From Rhodoglobus sp. (GTDB lineage Bacteria > Actinomycetota > Actinomycetes > Actinomycetales > Microbacteriaceae), in contig JAODAQ010000035.1 of NCBI GenBank assembly GCA_025463515.1, positions 102,722-166,721 on the forward strand: a stretch of DNA of 64,000 nucleotides. The letters run 5' to 3'. Within the stretch, counting starts at the first letter, position 1, and each line of letters starts with the position of its first letter. Positions 15,912 through 24,640 of the stretch are shown here, one piece after another. A model generated the notes under the pieces. The model saw nothing but the letters and a program-made list of their open reading frames with translations. It had not been told where the DNA came from and did not search any database. The position numbers and the translations under genes are program-made.

Positions 15912-17075
15912 ATGCGCAACACCCGTACGCGTGCGATCATCGTGACCGGCCTCGTCGCCGGCTCGATGGCGCTCGCCGCTTGTAGCACCCCCGCCCCCGA
16001 GCCCACCGAAGGCGCAGGCGATCTCACCATCGGATCGGTCGACCTCGCAGCAGCCGGTTGCCCGACCGACATCAAGATCCAGACGGACTGGAACCCGGAG
16101 TCGGAGCACGGCCACCTGTACCAGCTGCTCGGCGACGACTACACGATCGACGACTCGGTCAAGTCGGTGACCGGCCCGCTCATGGCCTCCGGCGAGTACA
16201 CCGGCGTGGATGTCACGATCCTCGCGGGCGGCCCGGCTGTCGGGTTCGCCCAGCCGAACGCCCAGCTCTACGCGGACCCGTCGATCTTCATGGCATACGT
16301 GGGCACCGACGAGGCGATCGCCCACTCCGGCGACCTGCCCACCGTCGGCGTCTTCGCTCCCCTGGAGAAGGACCCGCAGATGATCATGTGGGACCCGGAG
16401 ACCTACCCTGACGTCGAGTCGATCGCCGACCTCGGCAAGGCGGGCGCCACGATCCGCGTCTTCGGCGGCGGCACCTACATCGACTACTTCGTCGGTGCCG
16501 GTGTGCTCTCGGCCGACCAGATCGACTCCACCTACGACGGGCTCCCCGCCGTGTTCGTGAGCGAGGGCGGCAAGATCGCCCAGCAGGGCTTCGCCTCCGC
16601 CGAGCCGTACATCTACGAGAACGAGGTCGCCGACTGGGCCAAGCCGGTCAAGTACCAGCTGATCAACGACGCGGGCTACCCCAAGTACGCGGCAGTCATG
16701 TCGGTCATCCCGGAGAACATCGACACGTACAAGGACTGCCTCACGGCTCTCGTCCCGGTGCTGCAGCAGGCCGAGCTCGACTTCTTCGCGTCGCCCGACG
16801 CGACGAACGCGCTCATCCTGAAGCTCGTCGACGCGTACGACACCGGCTGGGTCTACAGCCAGGGCGTCGCTGACTACTCGGTGAAGACGCTGAAGGACGA
16901 GCTCGTCGGCAACGGCGAGGACGACACCCTCGGCAACCTCGATGATGCCCGTGTGAAGGCGCTGTACGACATCGTGCTCCCGATCTACACGGCTGGCGGC
17001 CTCCCGGTCGCCGACGGCGTGCAGCCGACGGACATCTACACCAACGAGTTCATCGACCCGTCGATCGGCTTCTAG
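15912..17075 (+). CDS. ABC transporter substrate-binding lipoprotein (NMT1/ThiY-like)
   Basis: A 387-residue binding protein with a lipoprotein signal (MALAACST lipobox, Cys near residue 25). The mature part resembles NMT1/ThiY-type proteins that bind pyrimidine or other small nitrogenous ligands. The ribosome binding site AGAAGGAGAT before the ATG is the strongest in the operon and follows a 60-base spacer, in keeping with high expression of the binding subunit. The ligand cannot be read from the sequence. Confidence 0.85.
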   Translation: MRNTRTRAIIVTGLVAGSMALAACSTPAPEPTEGAGDLTIGSVDLAAAGCPTDIKIQTDWNPESEHGHLYQLLGDDYTIDDSVKSVTGPLMASGEYTGVDVTILAGGPAVGFAQPNAQLYADPSIFMAYVGTDEAIAHSGDLPTVGVFAPLEKDPQMIMWDPETYPDVESIADLGKAGATIRVFGGGTYIDYFVGAGVLSADQIDSTYDGLPAVFVSEGGKIAQQGFASAEPYIYENEVADWAKPVKYQLINDAGYPKYAAVMSVIPENIDTYKDCLTALVPVLQQAELDFFASPDATNALILKLVDAYDTGWVYSQGVADYSVKTLKDELVGNGEDDTLGNLDDARVKALYDIVLPIYTAGGLPVADGVQPTDIYTNEFIDPSIGF

Positions 17076-17085
17076 GTAACAGCCG

Positions 17086-17844
17086 ATGACAACCCCGCCA
17101 GTGACCCCAGGCCGTCTCGACGGCAAGCGCGTCATCGTCACTGGCGGGGCCCGAGGCATCGGGGGCGAGATCGCCTCCCGCTTCGCGGTCGAGGGTGCTC
17201 GGGTGAGCATCCTCGACCGCCTGGTCGACTCGGGCTCGCGGCACGCCGAGGAGATCGGCGGCACATTCCACGAGGTCGACCTGCTCGATCCCCTCGCCAC
17301 CGAGGCGGTCACCCAGGCCGCGGTGGACGCCCTGGGCGGTGTCGACGTGCTCGTCAACAGCGCGGGCATCCTCAGATTCACGCCTCTTCTCGACCTGACA
17401 GTGCAGGACTGGAACGAGACGTTCTCGATCAACACGCGCGCCATGCTCACGACCATGCAGGTCAGCGTGCGCGCCATGATCTCCGCCGGTACCGGCGGCA
17501 AGATCATCAATCTCGCCTCCATGGCGGCCAAGAAGGGCGGCGCGGGCGAAGGCGCATACCCGCCCTCCAAGGCCGCCGTGGTTGCGTTGACCCGCATGGC
17601 GGCGCTGGAGTGGGGATGCCACGGCATCACCGCGAACTCGCTCTGCCCCGGCTACATCCTCACCGAGATGGGCGCCGCCACCCGCACCCAGGCGGACATC
17701 GACACCTGGTCGGCGTACTCGCCGCTCGGGCGCCTCGGCGAGACGTCGGATGTCGCAGCGGTCGCCCTCTTCCTCGCCAGCCCCGATTCCGACTACCTCA
17801 CCGGCCAGGCCATCAACGTCACCGGTGGAATGGTCATGCACTAA
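17086..17844 (+). CDS. SDR family oxidoreductase
   Basis: A 252-residue classical SDR: GGARGIGG cofactor motif near residue 18, NSAG near residue 88, and catalytic Ser with YPPSK. The C-terminal YLTGQAINVTGG is standard. It starts ten bases after the binding-protein stop and precedes an FAD oxidase, so it probably acts on an alcohol or carbonyl intermediate of the same pathway. Confidence 0.87.
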   Translation: MTTPPVTPGRLDGKRVIVTGGARGIGGEIASRFAVEGARVSILDRLVDSGSRHAEEIGGTFHEVDLLDPLATEAVTQAAVDALGGVDVLVNSAGILRFTPLLDLTVQDWNETFSINTRAMLTTMQVSVRAMISAGTGGKIINLASMAAKKGGAGEGAYPPSKAAVVALTRMAALEWGCHGITANSLCPGYILTEMGAATRTQADIDTWSAYSPLGRLGETSDVAAVALFLASPDSDYLTGQAINVTGGMVMH

Positions 17845-17851
17845 GGAACAC

Positions 17852-19153
17852 ATGAACCTCGAAGAAGAACTCCGCTCGCTCCTCGGCGAGAAGGGCGTGA
17901 GCGTGGAGCTCGCCGCCCGCGAGAAGGCCTCCGTCGACGGCGCGCGGATGTCGCCCGTCATCGCCGAGCAACTGCCGCTCGGCTTCGCGGACCTCGTCGC
18001 CTACCCCGCCACCGCCGAGGAGATCGCGCTCGCGGTGGGCGCGGCCGTGCGCCACGGCGTGCCCATCACCCCGCGCGGCAAGGGCACCGGCAACTACGGC
18101 CAGGGCATCCCGATGTCGGGCGGGCTCGTGCTCGACCTGTCGCGCGCCCGTGAGATCGTCGAGGTCGGCGACGGCTTCATCACCGCCGAGGCGGGGGCGA
18201 CCATGGTGTCGCTGGAGACCGCGGCCTGGAAGTCGGGCCAGCAGCTGCTCATGTATCCCTCGACCGCCCAGTCGTCGATCGGCGGCTTCATCTCGGGCGG
18301 CTCCGGGGGCACCGGCTCGATCAAGCACGGCATGCTGCACCACGGCTACGTTCTCGCGCTCGACGTCGTGCACGGCGTGCCGGATGCCGCGCTGGTGCAT
18401 GTCGACGGCGAGGCGGCCGAGCCGTACATCCACAACTACGGCACGGCCGGCATCATCGCGCGGGCCACCGTTGCGCTCGAACCGCTGCAGGAGTGGCGGG
18501 GGTTCTACGCGAGCTTCCCGACCTTCGAGGGCGCGCTGTCGGTCATCCGGCCGTTCGCCGATCTCGAGCCGACCCCGCGCCTGGTCTCCGCCGACCTGCC
18601 CACCCTCGCCGACGCGCTGCCGGATGACCCGGCCATCGTCAAGGGACGGGCCTCGTTGCGCGGCATCCTCGACGCGGCCTCCGTCCCCGAGGCGACCCGG
18701 CTCGTGGAGGCCGCGGGCGGCACCGTGGAGGACGTGCGCGAGGGGCCGCAGGCCTCGATGAAGCTCAGCATGCTCAGCTACAACCACCCGATCGAGTGGT
18801 TGCAGAAGTCCGACCCGAACCGCTACTTCCACGTCGAGGTCTCGGGCGACGCGCTGGTGGACCGCATCGACGAGGTGCACGCGGTCTACCGTGGAGGGAT
18901 GCTGCACATCGAGGCCCAGAAGGGCAGGCCGATCGGGATGCTCGTGGGCGAGTACGAGTCGGCGGAGGAGGTCTTCGCGGGCTTCGAGAGGCTCGCCGCC
19001 CTCGGCGTCGGGTACCACAACCCGCACCAGTGGTTCGTGGACTACGAGCCCGACCGCACGGTTCTCGTGGCGAAGACGACAGACCCGCAGAACCTCCTCA
19101 ACCCGGGCAAGCTGAAGGCGAAGCCGCCGGTCGCGACGGGCTCGCAGCTGTGA
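17852..19153 (+). CDS. FAD-binding (PCMH-type) oxidase/dehydrogenase
   Basis: A 433-residue flavoprotein of the FAD-linked oxidase (GlcD/VAO-like) family. The FAD pyrophosphate segment is TPRGKGTGNYGQG near residues 72-84, followed by GGSGGTGSIKHGMLH near residue 150. The start ATG at 17852 has AAGGA upstream. The stop overlaps the GTG of the creatininase-family gene (GTGA). The reaction is probably oxidation of an alcohol or hydroxy acid in the operon's pathway. Confidence 0.82.
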   Translation: MNLEEELRSLLGEKGVSVELAAREKASVDGARMSPVIAEQLPLGFADLVAYPATAEEIALAVGAAVRHGVPITPRGKGTGNYGQGIPMSGGLVLDLSRAREIVEVGDGFITAEAGATMVSLETAAWKSGQQLLMYPSTAQSSIGGFISGGSGGTGSIKHGMLHHGYVLALDVVHGVPDAALVHVDGEAAEPYIHNYGTAGIIARATVALEPLQEWRGFYASFPTFEGALSVIRPFADLEPTPRLVSADLPTLADALPDDPAIVKGRASLRGILDAASVPEATRLVEAAGGTVEDVREGPQASMKLSMLSYNHPIEWLQKSDPNRYFHVEVSGDALVDRIDEVHAVYRGGMLHIEAQKGRPIGMLVGEYESAEEVFAGFERLAALGVGYHNPHQWFVDYEPDRTVLVAKTTDPQNLLNPGKLKAKPPVATGSQL

Positions 19154-19917
19154 CCCGGGAGCTGCACGAGCTCGCGGGTCCTTCGCTCGCGTCGACGCTC
19201 ACTGCCGACTCGATCATCGTGCTGCCCACCGGCTCGATCGAGCACCACGGCCCGCACCTCCCACTCGCCACCGACCTGATCCTCGCCGACCTCATGTCGT
19301 CGAAGATCGTCGATGCCGCGGTCGCCACCGGCCTCGACGTGTGGCGGCTGGCACCGCTGGCCTACACGAAGTCCGACGAGCACCACTGGGCGCCGGGCAC
19401 GATGTGGGTCTCGTGGGACACGCTCATGCGCACCCTCGTCGACCTCGGCCGCTCCGTCGCCAACACCCCCGCTCGCACCTTGGTCTTCTACAACGGCCAC
19501 GGCGGCAACACCGCGCTGCTCATGGTCGCGCTTCGCGAGCTGCACATCCAGTTCGGGCTGCGCACGTTCCTGATGAACGCCGGCATGCCCGCGGGCGACG
19601 GCGTGAACGGCCCGGATGAGCGCGGCTTCGGCATCCACGGCGGCCACGGCGAGACCTCCATGGTGATGGCGCTGCGGCCCGAGCTGGTCAACCTCTCTCT
19701 GGCGTCGCGCGCCGTTCCCGACCAGATCGCGGACTTCGAGCACGTCAAGTTCAACGGCGGCTCAGTCGCGTTCGGCTGGCAGTCCGACGACTTCGGCCCG
19801 TCGGGCGTGATCGGCGACCCGACGGAGGCTTCTGCGGCGTGGGGGCTTCACCTCGTGGCAGCCTCGACCGCCCAGGGCGTCGCCGAGCTCGCCGAGATCG
19901 CCAGGTTCAACAAGTGA
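19150..19917 (+). CDS. creatininase family amidohydrolase
   Basis: A 255-residue protein of the creatininase/FAPy-hydrolase (ArfB, MftE) superfamily. Metal ligands are visible in GSIEHHGPHLPLATD near residue 30, NGHGGN near residue 118, and HGGHGETS near residue 160. These enzymes open cyclic amides or cleave formamides with two divalent metals. The GTG start overlaps the oxidase stop. Together with the cytosine-deaminase-like gene it suggests hydrolytic opening of an N-heterocycle. Confidence 0.87.
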   Translation: MTRELHELAGPSLASTLTADSIIVLPTGSIEHHGPHLPLATDLILADLMSSKIVDAAVATGLDVWRLAPLAYTKSDEHHWAPGTMWVSWDTLMRTLVDLGRSVANTPARTLVFYNGHGGNTALLMVALRELHIQFGLRTFLMNAGMPAGDGVNGPDERGFGIHGGHGETSMVMALRPELVNLSLASRAVPDQIADFEHVKFNGGSVAFGWQSDDFGPSGVIGDPTEASAAWGLHLVAASTAQGVAELAEIARFNK

Positions 19918-20456
19918 CCCTCCCGCTGCTCGACGAGTGGCTGCCCGACAATTCGGTGCTCGAGCGGCCGCAGATGATCCTGTCCACGGTCTCCCAGGGC
20001 GCTCCGGATGCCCGCACCGTACTTCTCAGTGAGCACGACGCCGAGGGACTCTACTTCCACACCGACAGCCGCTCGCGCAAGGTCGCGGACATCGCGGCGA
20101 ACCCCGCGGTCGCCCTCACCTTCCTCTGGCCGAACTTCACCCGGCAGCTCGTGGTGCAGGGGCTCGCGTCGGTGGCACCGCCTGCCGAGCAGGCAACCGC
20201 ATTCGAGCGCCGATCGCCGTACCTGAAGCAGCTCGCGTGGCTGAACTCCCCCGAGTTCGCGCAGCTGCCGCTCGCTTCCCGGGTCGAGGCGTGGGCCGCG
20301 TTCGACGTGCCCGCCGACCCGCCCCCGACGTGGATCGGCTTCCTCGTGCGCCCGACCCGCCTCACGTTCTGGACGAGCAACGCGGAGGCCGCCTCCCGGC
20401 GCGACGAGTACACCCTCGCCGACGGCGAGTGGGTGCTGACCCACCTGGCCGGTTGA
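19914..20456 (+). CDS. pyridoxamine 5'-phosphate oxidase-like flavoprotein
   Basis: A 180-residue FMN-binding split-barrel protein of the PNPOx type. It shows PDARTVLLSEHDAEGLYFHTD, SRKVADIAANP and a C-terminal WTSNAEAASRRDEY region. True PdxH enzymes end in a conserved R-L-x-P; here the C terminus differs, so it may be an FMN-dependent reductase or oxidase acting in this operon. The GTG start overlaps the creatininase-family stop (GTGA). The TGA stop is inside a palindromic repeat, giving a C-terminal Leu-Ala-Gly. Confidence 0.78.
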   Translation: MTLPLLDEWLPDNSVLERPQMILSTVSQGAPDARTVLLSEHDAEGLYFHTDSRSRKVADIAANPAVALTFLWPNFTRQLVVQGLASVAPPAEQATAFERRSPYLKQLAWLNSPEFAQLPLASRVEAWAAFDVPADPPPTWIGFLVRPTRLTFWTSNAEAASRRDEYTLADGEWVLTHLAG

Positions 20457-20486
20457 GTAAGGCGCTCCAGCGCCTGTATCGAAACC
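20451..20486 (+). repeat. palindromic 3'-end repeat, single arm
   Basis: One arm, GGTTGAGTAAGG...GTATCGAAACC with core CGCTCCAGCG. It begins exactly at the last codon of the PNPOx-like gene and supplies its TGA (20454-20456). No inverted partner is present before the convergent lipoprotein gene ends at 20511. Confidence 0.85.
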
Positions 20487-20510
20487 TCAAGACAGGCAAG
20501 GAGCCAAGGG

Positions 20511-20873
20511 CTAGGGCTGCACCAGTTCGAACGACGTGACCTGCGCCGTTAGCGTCTGTGCCGACAGGTCAATCGTGACGTCGCAACTCCAGTCGTAGAC
20601 GACCAGCCTCCCATCGCGCACCTGCGTTTCGCCTTGAACCAGAAGTGTGCGCGGGGCCTCGCTCGTGACCTCGGCTGTGATATTCCTGGCCCAGATCGTG
20701 GCTACTGGACCATCGTCATTGCGAAGTTTGGCGGCCATTGCGACAGATGCACAGGCGCCAACTTCGCGATCGTAGGGGCCCGAGTAGTCGACACCAGTCT
20801 CGTCGAACTCAGCGCAGCCGGACAGCAGTACGGCCAGTGCAATGCCGCTCGTGGCGAGGCCCAGGGGTTTCAT
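20511..20873 (-). CDS. small secreted lipoprotein of unknown function
   Basis: A 120-residue protein with a clear lipoprotein signal (AVLLSGCAEF, Cys near residue 20). The mature part has no domain I recognise and contains two further Cys (EVGACASV, YDWSCDV) that could form a disulfide. Its ATG overlaps the stop of the methylenetetrahydrofolate-reductase-like gene by four bases. GC content is somewhat lower than its neighbours. Confidence 0.7.
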   Translation of the reverse strand: MKPLGLATSGIALAVLLSGCAEFDETGVDYSGPYDREVGACASVAMAAKLRNDDGPVATIWARNITAEVTSEAPRTLLVQGETQVRDGRLVVYDWSCDVTIDLSAQTLTAQVTSFELVQP

Positions 20874-21943
20874 GTGCTCCACTCTGGCCGATCACTCGGG
20901 TGTTGCGCAGGGACCAACCCGCGGGAGATCGTCGCGAGCGCCTCGGCGAACCACGCCTCACGGCCCGGGCCGGCCCCGCCCGACAGGTTCACGCCGGCAA
21001 CGCCGTCGATCTCGAGCATCTCGAGCCCCAGCTCGACGGCTGCGGCGATGCCCTCGGTGAACGGGTCTCCCGCCGCGAGGATCCGCTCGAGGTACCCCTC
21101 CGGCAGCACGAGCGTCGTGAAGGTGCGCAGCAGTTCGGCGCTCTCGCGATCAACGACGATGGGGATGCACGGGATGAACGCCATCGCCGCCCCGAGGTCC
21201 TGCGCCCGAGCGACGAAGGCCGCGACCGGTGCCGCACCGCCGGCGTGGTTGACGAAGCAGACCTCGGCCCCGGCACGGAACTTCTCGAGCAGCCGGTCGG
21301 GGCGCCGCTCCACGGGCGGGGTCGCCGGCGCCTCGGCGACGCTCACGAGGTGCCCGTTCGCGCGGGCGAGCGAGGCGGCCTCCGTCGAGTCGAGGTCGAA
21401 GACCGGCGTGGCATCCGGCCGCTGGCCCGTGTTGGTGTGGTCGCCGGTCACGCAGTGCACGCCCGCGACGCCGACGTGCGCGAGGGCGGCGAGCTCGCCC
21501 TCCATCGCGACGCGATTGCGGTCACGGCAGTTGAGGCCGGTCCAGACCTGGAGCCCCGCAGCCTGGACCAACGAGGCACGGTACGCGGGCGGGAACTGCA
21601 CCCGGGCGCTGCCCGCGTCGCCCGCGAGCACGGCATCGACAGAGCCGGCGAGGATGCCCGCGCACTCCTCGATCGACCTCGCATCGAGTGCGCGCGCGGG
21701 GAAGTCGGCGACGACGATCGGGCGGGCCGCCATGAGCTCCCGCATCTCAATGGCACCGGACGAGACGGGCGCGGCGGGCACCGGGTCGGAGTGGCCGGGC
21801 GGCTCCGCCGAGGCGATCCCGTGCCACCGCACCGTCGGCAGGTCGAGGAACACGCACCGGTGCGGCGCGACCTCGCACGTGCCGTCGAACTCGACGCCGC
21901 CGCAGGGGCCGTACTCCATGTGCTTGGGGCAGGCGAGGAGCAT
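20870..21943 (-). CDS. methylenetetrahydrofolate reductase-like protein with N-terminal Cys-rich domain
   Basis: A 357-residue protein. Residues 1-30 carry a Cys cluster (LLACPKH, GPCGG, GTCEV, HRCVF) like the methylenetetrahydrofolate reductase C-terminal-domain family (zinc or Fe-S binding). The remainder resembles a MetF-type TIM barrel (GDAGSARVQFPP, GVHCVTGDHTN, GAEVCFVNH, VNLSGGAGPGREAW). MetF-like proteins move one-carbon units on folate with a flavin. Here the Cys-rich module precedes rather than follows the barrel. It lies beside purine catabolism, where glycine and one-carbon units arise; the exact role is unknown. Confidence 0.65.
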   Translation of the reverse strand: MLLACPKHMEYGPCGGVEFDGTCEVAPHRCVFLDLPTVRWHGIASAEPPGHSDPVPAAPVSSGAIEMRELMAARPIVVADFPARALDARSIEECAGILAGSVDAVLAGDAGSARVQFPPAYRASLVQAAGLQVWTGLNCRDRNRVAMEGELAALAHVGVAGVHCVTGDHTNTGQRPDATPVFDLDSTEAASLARANGHLVSVAEAPATPPVERRPDRLLEKFRAGAEVCFVNHAGGAAPVAAFVARAQDLGAAMAFIPCIPIVVDRESAELLRTFTTLVLPEGYLERILAAGDPFTEGIAAAVELGLEMLEIDGVAGVNLSGGAGPGREAWFAEALATISRGLVPAQHPSDRPEWST

Positions 21944-21984
21944 GCCCCATGGTACGAGGGGCGCATTGCGGGCACGTTACGGCT

Positions 21985-22070
21985 GGTTGAGTAGCGCGCT
22001 CTGGCGCGCGTATCGAAACCGGGAGATTCGAATGGCGGTTTCGATACGGCCGCGGGCGGCCTACTCAACC
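21985..22070. repeat. palindromic repeat, two inverted arms, between divergent genes
   Basis: Arm 1 is 21985-22020 with core GCGCTCTGGCGCGC. Arm 2 is 22037-22070 with core GGCCGCGGGCGGCC. Unlike most copies this one sits between divergent genes (MetF-like protein and allB), not at gene ends. Confidence 0.88.
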
Positions 22071-22080
22071 CACCGGGGCC

Positions 22081-22090
22081 GGGATAATGG
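22081..22090 (+). promoter_or_regulatory. -10 element of allB
   Basis: GGGATAATGG contains GATAAT, 10-15 bases upstream of the allB ATG. This gives a transcript with almost no leader. Any -35 element would fall inside the adjacent palindromic repeat. Confidence 0.5.
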
Positions 22091-22097
22091 GAAGCAC

Positions 22098-23405
22098 ATG
22101 ACTGAGCGATTCGACCTCGTAGTGCGTGCCGCATCGGCCTTCGTCGAGGGCGGATTCCGCGCCGTCGAGATCGGCATTCGCGACGGCCGCATAGCCGGCA
22201 TCTCGGACGGGCAGCTCGACGGCGACCAGTACGTCGCCATCGCGGCCGACGAGGTGCTGATCCCCGGCATCGTCGACACGCACGTGCACGTGAACGAGCC
22301 GGGCCGCACCGAGTGGGAGGGCTTTGCGAGCGCGACCCTTGCGGCAGCGGCTGGCGGCGTGACCACGATCATCGACATGCCGCTCAACAGCATTCCGGCC
22401 ACGACGTCCACCGAGGCTCTCGGCGTGAAGAGGGCCGTGGCCAGAGTCTCCGTCGACACCGGCTTCTGGGGCGGCGCGGTCCCCGAGAACCTGGGCAGCC
22501 TCAGGCCCCTGCACGACGCTGGCGTCTTCGGCTTCAAAGCGTTCCTCGCCCCGAGCGGCGTCGACGAGTTCGGCCACCTCGACGCAGAACAACTGGGGCG
22601 CGCCCTCGACGAGATCGCCGCGCTCGGCAGCCTGCTCATCGTCCACGCGGAAGACCCCGGCGTGCTCGACGCCCACGCGGACGACGGCGGTGCCGACTAC
22701 CACCGGTTCGTCGAGTCCCGGCCAGACGAGGCGGAGACCACCGCCATCCAGCGGGTGATCGACGGCGTGCGGCGCACCGGGGCGCGCGCGCACATCCTGC
22801 ACCTCTCCAGCGCGGCGGCGCTCCCCGCGCTGCGGGCCGCGAGAGCAGAGGGCCTCCCGATCACGGTCGAGACCTGCCCGCACTACCTGACGATCGCCGA
22901 GGAGCAGATCCCCGACGGCGCCACCCAGTTCAAGTGCTGCCCGCCGATCCGCGACGACGCCAATCGCGACGCGCTCTGGCAGGCCCTCCTCGACGGCGAC
23001 ATCGACATCGTCGTGACCGACCACTCCCCCGCGACGGTCGAGCTCAAGACGCGCGGCGGCGGTGACTTCCAGCTCGCGTGGGGCGGTATCGCCGGCCTGC
23101 AGCTCGGGCTCGCGGCGGTGTGGACCGAGGCGTCGCGCCGCGGCATCCCGCTCGACCGCGTACTGGGCTGGATGTCGCGGGGCCCGGCCGATCTCGTCGG
23201 GCTCAGCCACAAGGGGCGCATCGAAGTGGGCGCAGATGCCGACCTCGTCGCGTTCGCCCCGGATGCCTGGTTCACCGTGCACAAGGAGGAGCTCCTCCAC
23301 AAGAACCCGGTGAGCGCGTACGACGGCCGCGAGCTGCGCGGGGTGGTTCGCCGCACCTGGGTTCGCGGCGAAGCGCCCGGTGCGGGAAAACTTCTCAGCC
23401 GATGA
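22098..23405 (+). CDS. allB: allantoinase
   Basis: A 435-residue cyclic amidohydrolase that opens allantoin to allantoate. Motifs: DTHVHVNEPGRTEWEGF (metal HxH, near residue 58), FGFKAFL (carboxylated Lys), VHAEDPG, ILHLSSA and VVTDHSP (catalytic Asp). The length is normal. It heads a plus-strand run (allB, MFS permease, urate oxidase, deaminase) and overlaps the permease start by four bases. Preferred over dihydropyrimidinase because of the NEPGRTEWEGF segment and the purine context. Confidence 0.9.
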   Translation: MTERFDLVVRAASAFVEGGFRAVEIGIRDGRIAGISDGQLDGDQYVAIAADEVLIPGIVDTHVHVNEPGRTEWEGFASATLAAAAGGVTTIIDMPLNSIPATTSTEALGVKRAVARVSVDTGFWGGAVPENLGSLRPLHDAGVFGFKAFLAPSGVDEFGHLDAEQLGRALDEIAALGSLLIVHAEDPGVLDAHADDGGADYHRFVESRPDEAETTAIQRVIDGVRRTGARAHILHLSSAAALPALRAARAEGLPITVETCPHYLTIAEEQIPDGATQFKCCPPIRDDANRDALWQALLDGDIDIVVTDHSPATVELKTRGGGDFQLAWGGIAGLQLGLAAVWTEASRRGIPLDRVLGWMSRGPADLVGLSHKGRIEVGADADLVAFAPDAWFTVHKEELLHKNPVSAYDGRELRGVVRRTWVRGEAPGAGKLLSR

Positions 23406-24589
23406 CCCTCGAACGCACCCCGCCGCGGGCGTGGGCGATGCTCGCCGTGGGCGTGCTCGCCCAGGTCGCCGGAACGGTCTTCGTCTCGGCGCCGGCGTTC
23501 CTCATCCCGCTCCTGCACCTCGAGCGCGGCGTCTCCCTCGCCCAAGCCGGGGTCCTCGCCGCGGCTCCCACCCTCGGACTCGTGCTCACCCTGATCGCCT
23601 GGGGCGCTCTCGCCGACCGAATCGGCGAGCGCTGGGTGATCGCGGGCGGGCTCGCGCTCACTGCGCTCGCCGCCGTCGGCGCAGTCTTCGCCGACGGCTA
23701 TGTCTGGCTCGGCATCTTCTTCCTGCTCGGCGGCATGGCGTCCGCGAGCACCAACGCGGCGAGCGGCAGGGTCGTGGTGGGCTGGTTCCCGAAGCACCGG
23801 CGCGGGCTCGCGATGGGCATCCGGCAGATGTCGCAGCCGCTGGGCGTGACGATCGCGGCGGTCACCATCCCGGTGATCGCCTCCGGCTCGGGCATCGGCG
23901 CCGCCCTTCTCGTGCCGCTCGCCCTGACTGCCCTCATGGCCGTGGTCTCCGCGATCGTGATCGCCGATCCGCCCAGAACGGCCCCTGCCCCGGATGCCGC
24001 GGCTCCCGCCAACCCGTACCGCACGAGCTCGTTCCTGTGGCGCATCCATGCGGTCTCGGCACTGCTCGTGCTCCCGCAGTTCCTGCTGTCCACGTTCGGG
24101 CTCGTCTGGCTCGTCTCGGAGCTCGGCTGGGATCCTCTCCACGCGGGCGTGCTCGTCGGCGTCTCGCAGTTCATCGGCGCGATCGGCCGCATCGGCGTCG
24201 GCGTGCTCAGCGACCGCGTCGGCAGCCGGGTGCGGCCGCTGCGCTGGGTCGCCGCGTCGGCCGCGGCCGTGATGCTGCTGCTGGCCGCGGTCGATGCGAC
24301 GCACTTCGCCGCGGGTGCGATCGTGTTCGTGATCGCGACCTCGGTGACGGTCGCGGACAACGGGCTGGCGTTCACGTCGGTCGCCGAGATGGCGGGCACC
24401 GCGTGGGCCGGCCGCGCGCTCGGCGCGCAGAACACCGGGCAGTTCCTCGTCGCCTCGATCGCGCCACCGCTGTTCGGGGCGCTGATCGGGCTGATCGGGT
24501 ATCCGCTCACCTTCGTCGCAGCGGCGATCGCGCCGGTGATCGCGATCCCGCTCGTCCCCGGTGCCGACGAGGAGCACGACCGGCTGTAG
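23402..24589 (+). CDS. MFS transporter
   Basis: A 395-residue major-facilitator permease with about twelve hydrophobic segments and the loop 2-3 motif GALADRIGERWV, repeated in degenerate form as GVLSDRVGSRVRPLRW in the second half. Its start overlaps the allB stop. Context suggests uptake of allantoin, urate or another purine breakdown product, though MFS proteins are not the usual allantoin permeases. Confidence 0.85.
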   Translation: MTLERTPPRAWAMLAVGVLAQVAGTVFVSAPAFLIPLLHLERGVSLAQAGVLAAAPTLGLVLTLIAWGALADRIGERWVIAGGLALTALAAVGAVFADGYVWLGIFFLLGGMASASTNAASGRVVVGWFPKHRRGLAMGIRQMSQPLGVTIAAVTIPVIASGSGIGAALLVPLALTALMAVVSAIVIADPPRTAPAPDAAAPANPYRTSSFLWRIHAVSALLVLPQFLLSTFGLVWLVSELGWDPLHAGVLVGVSQFIGAIGRIGVGVLSDRVGSRVRPLRWVAASAAAVMLLLAAVDATHFAAGAIVFVIATSVTVADNGLAFTSVAEMAGTAWAGRALGAQNTGQFLVASIAPPLFGALIGLIGYPLTFVAAAIAPVIAIPLVPGADEEHDRL

Positions 24590-24640
24590 GCGGCGCCGAT
24601 CAGAAACCCCCCAGAAACACGGCCCTGCGAGAATCGGGGA

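Noticed and set aside
14517..17630. A 1037-codon open frame on the minus strand
   Set aside because: It runs antisense to well-supported ABC transporter genes, is rich in Arg, Asp and Gly typical of GC-biased shadow frames, and has no recognisable domain or ribosome binding site.
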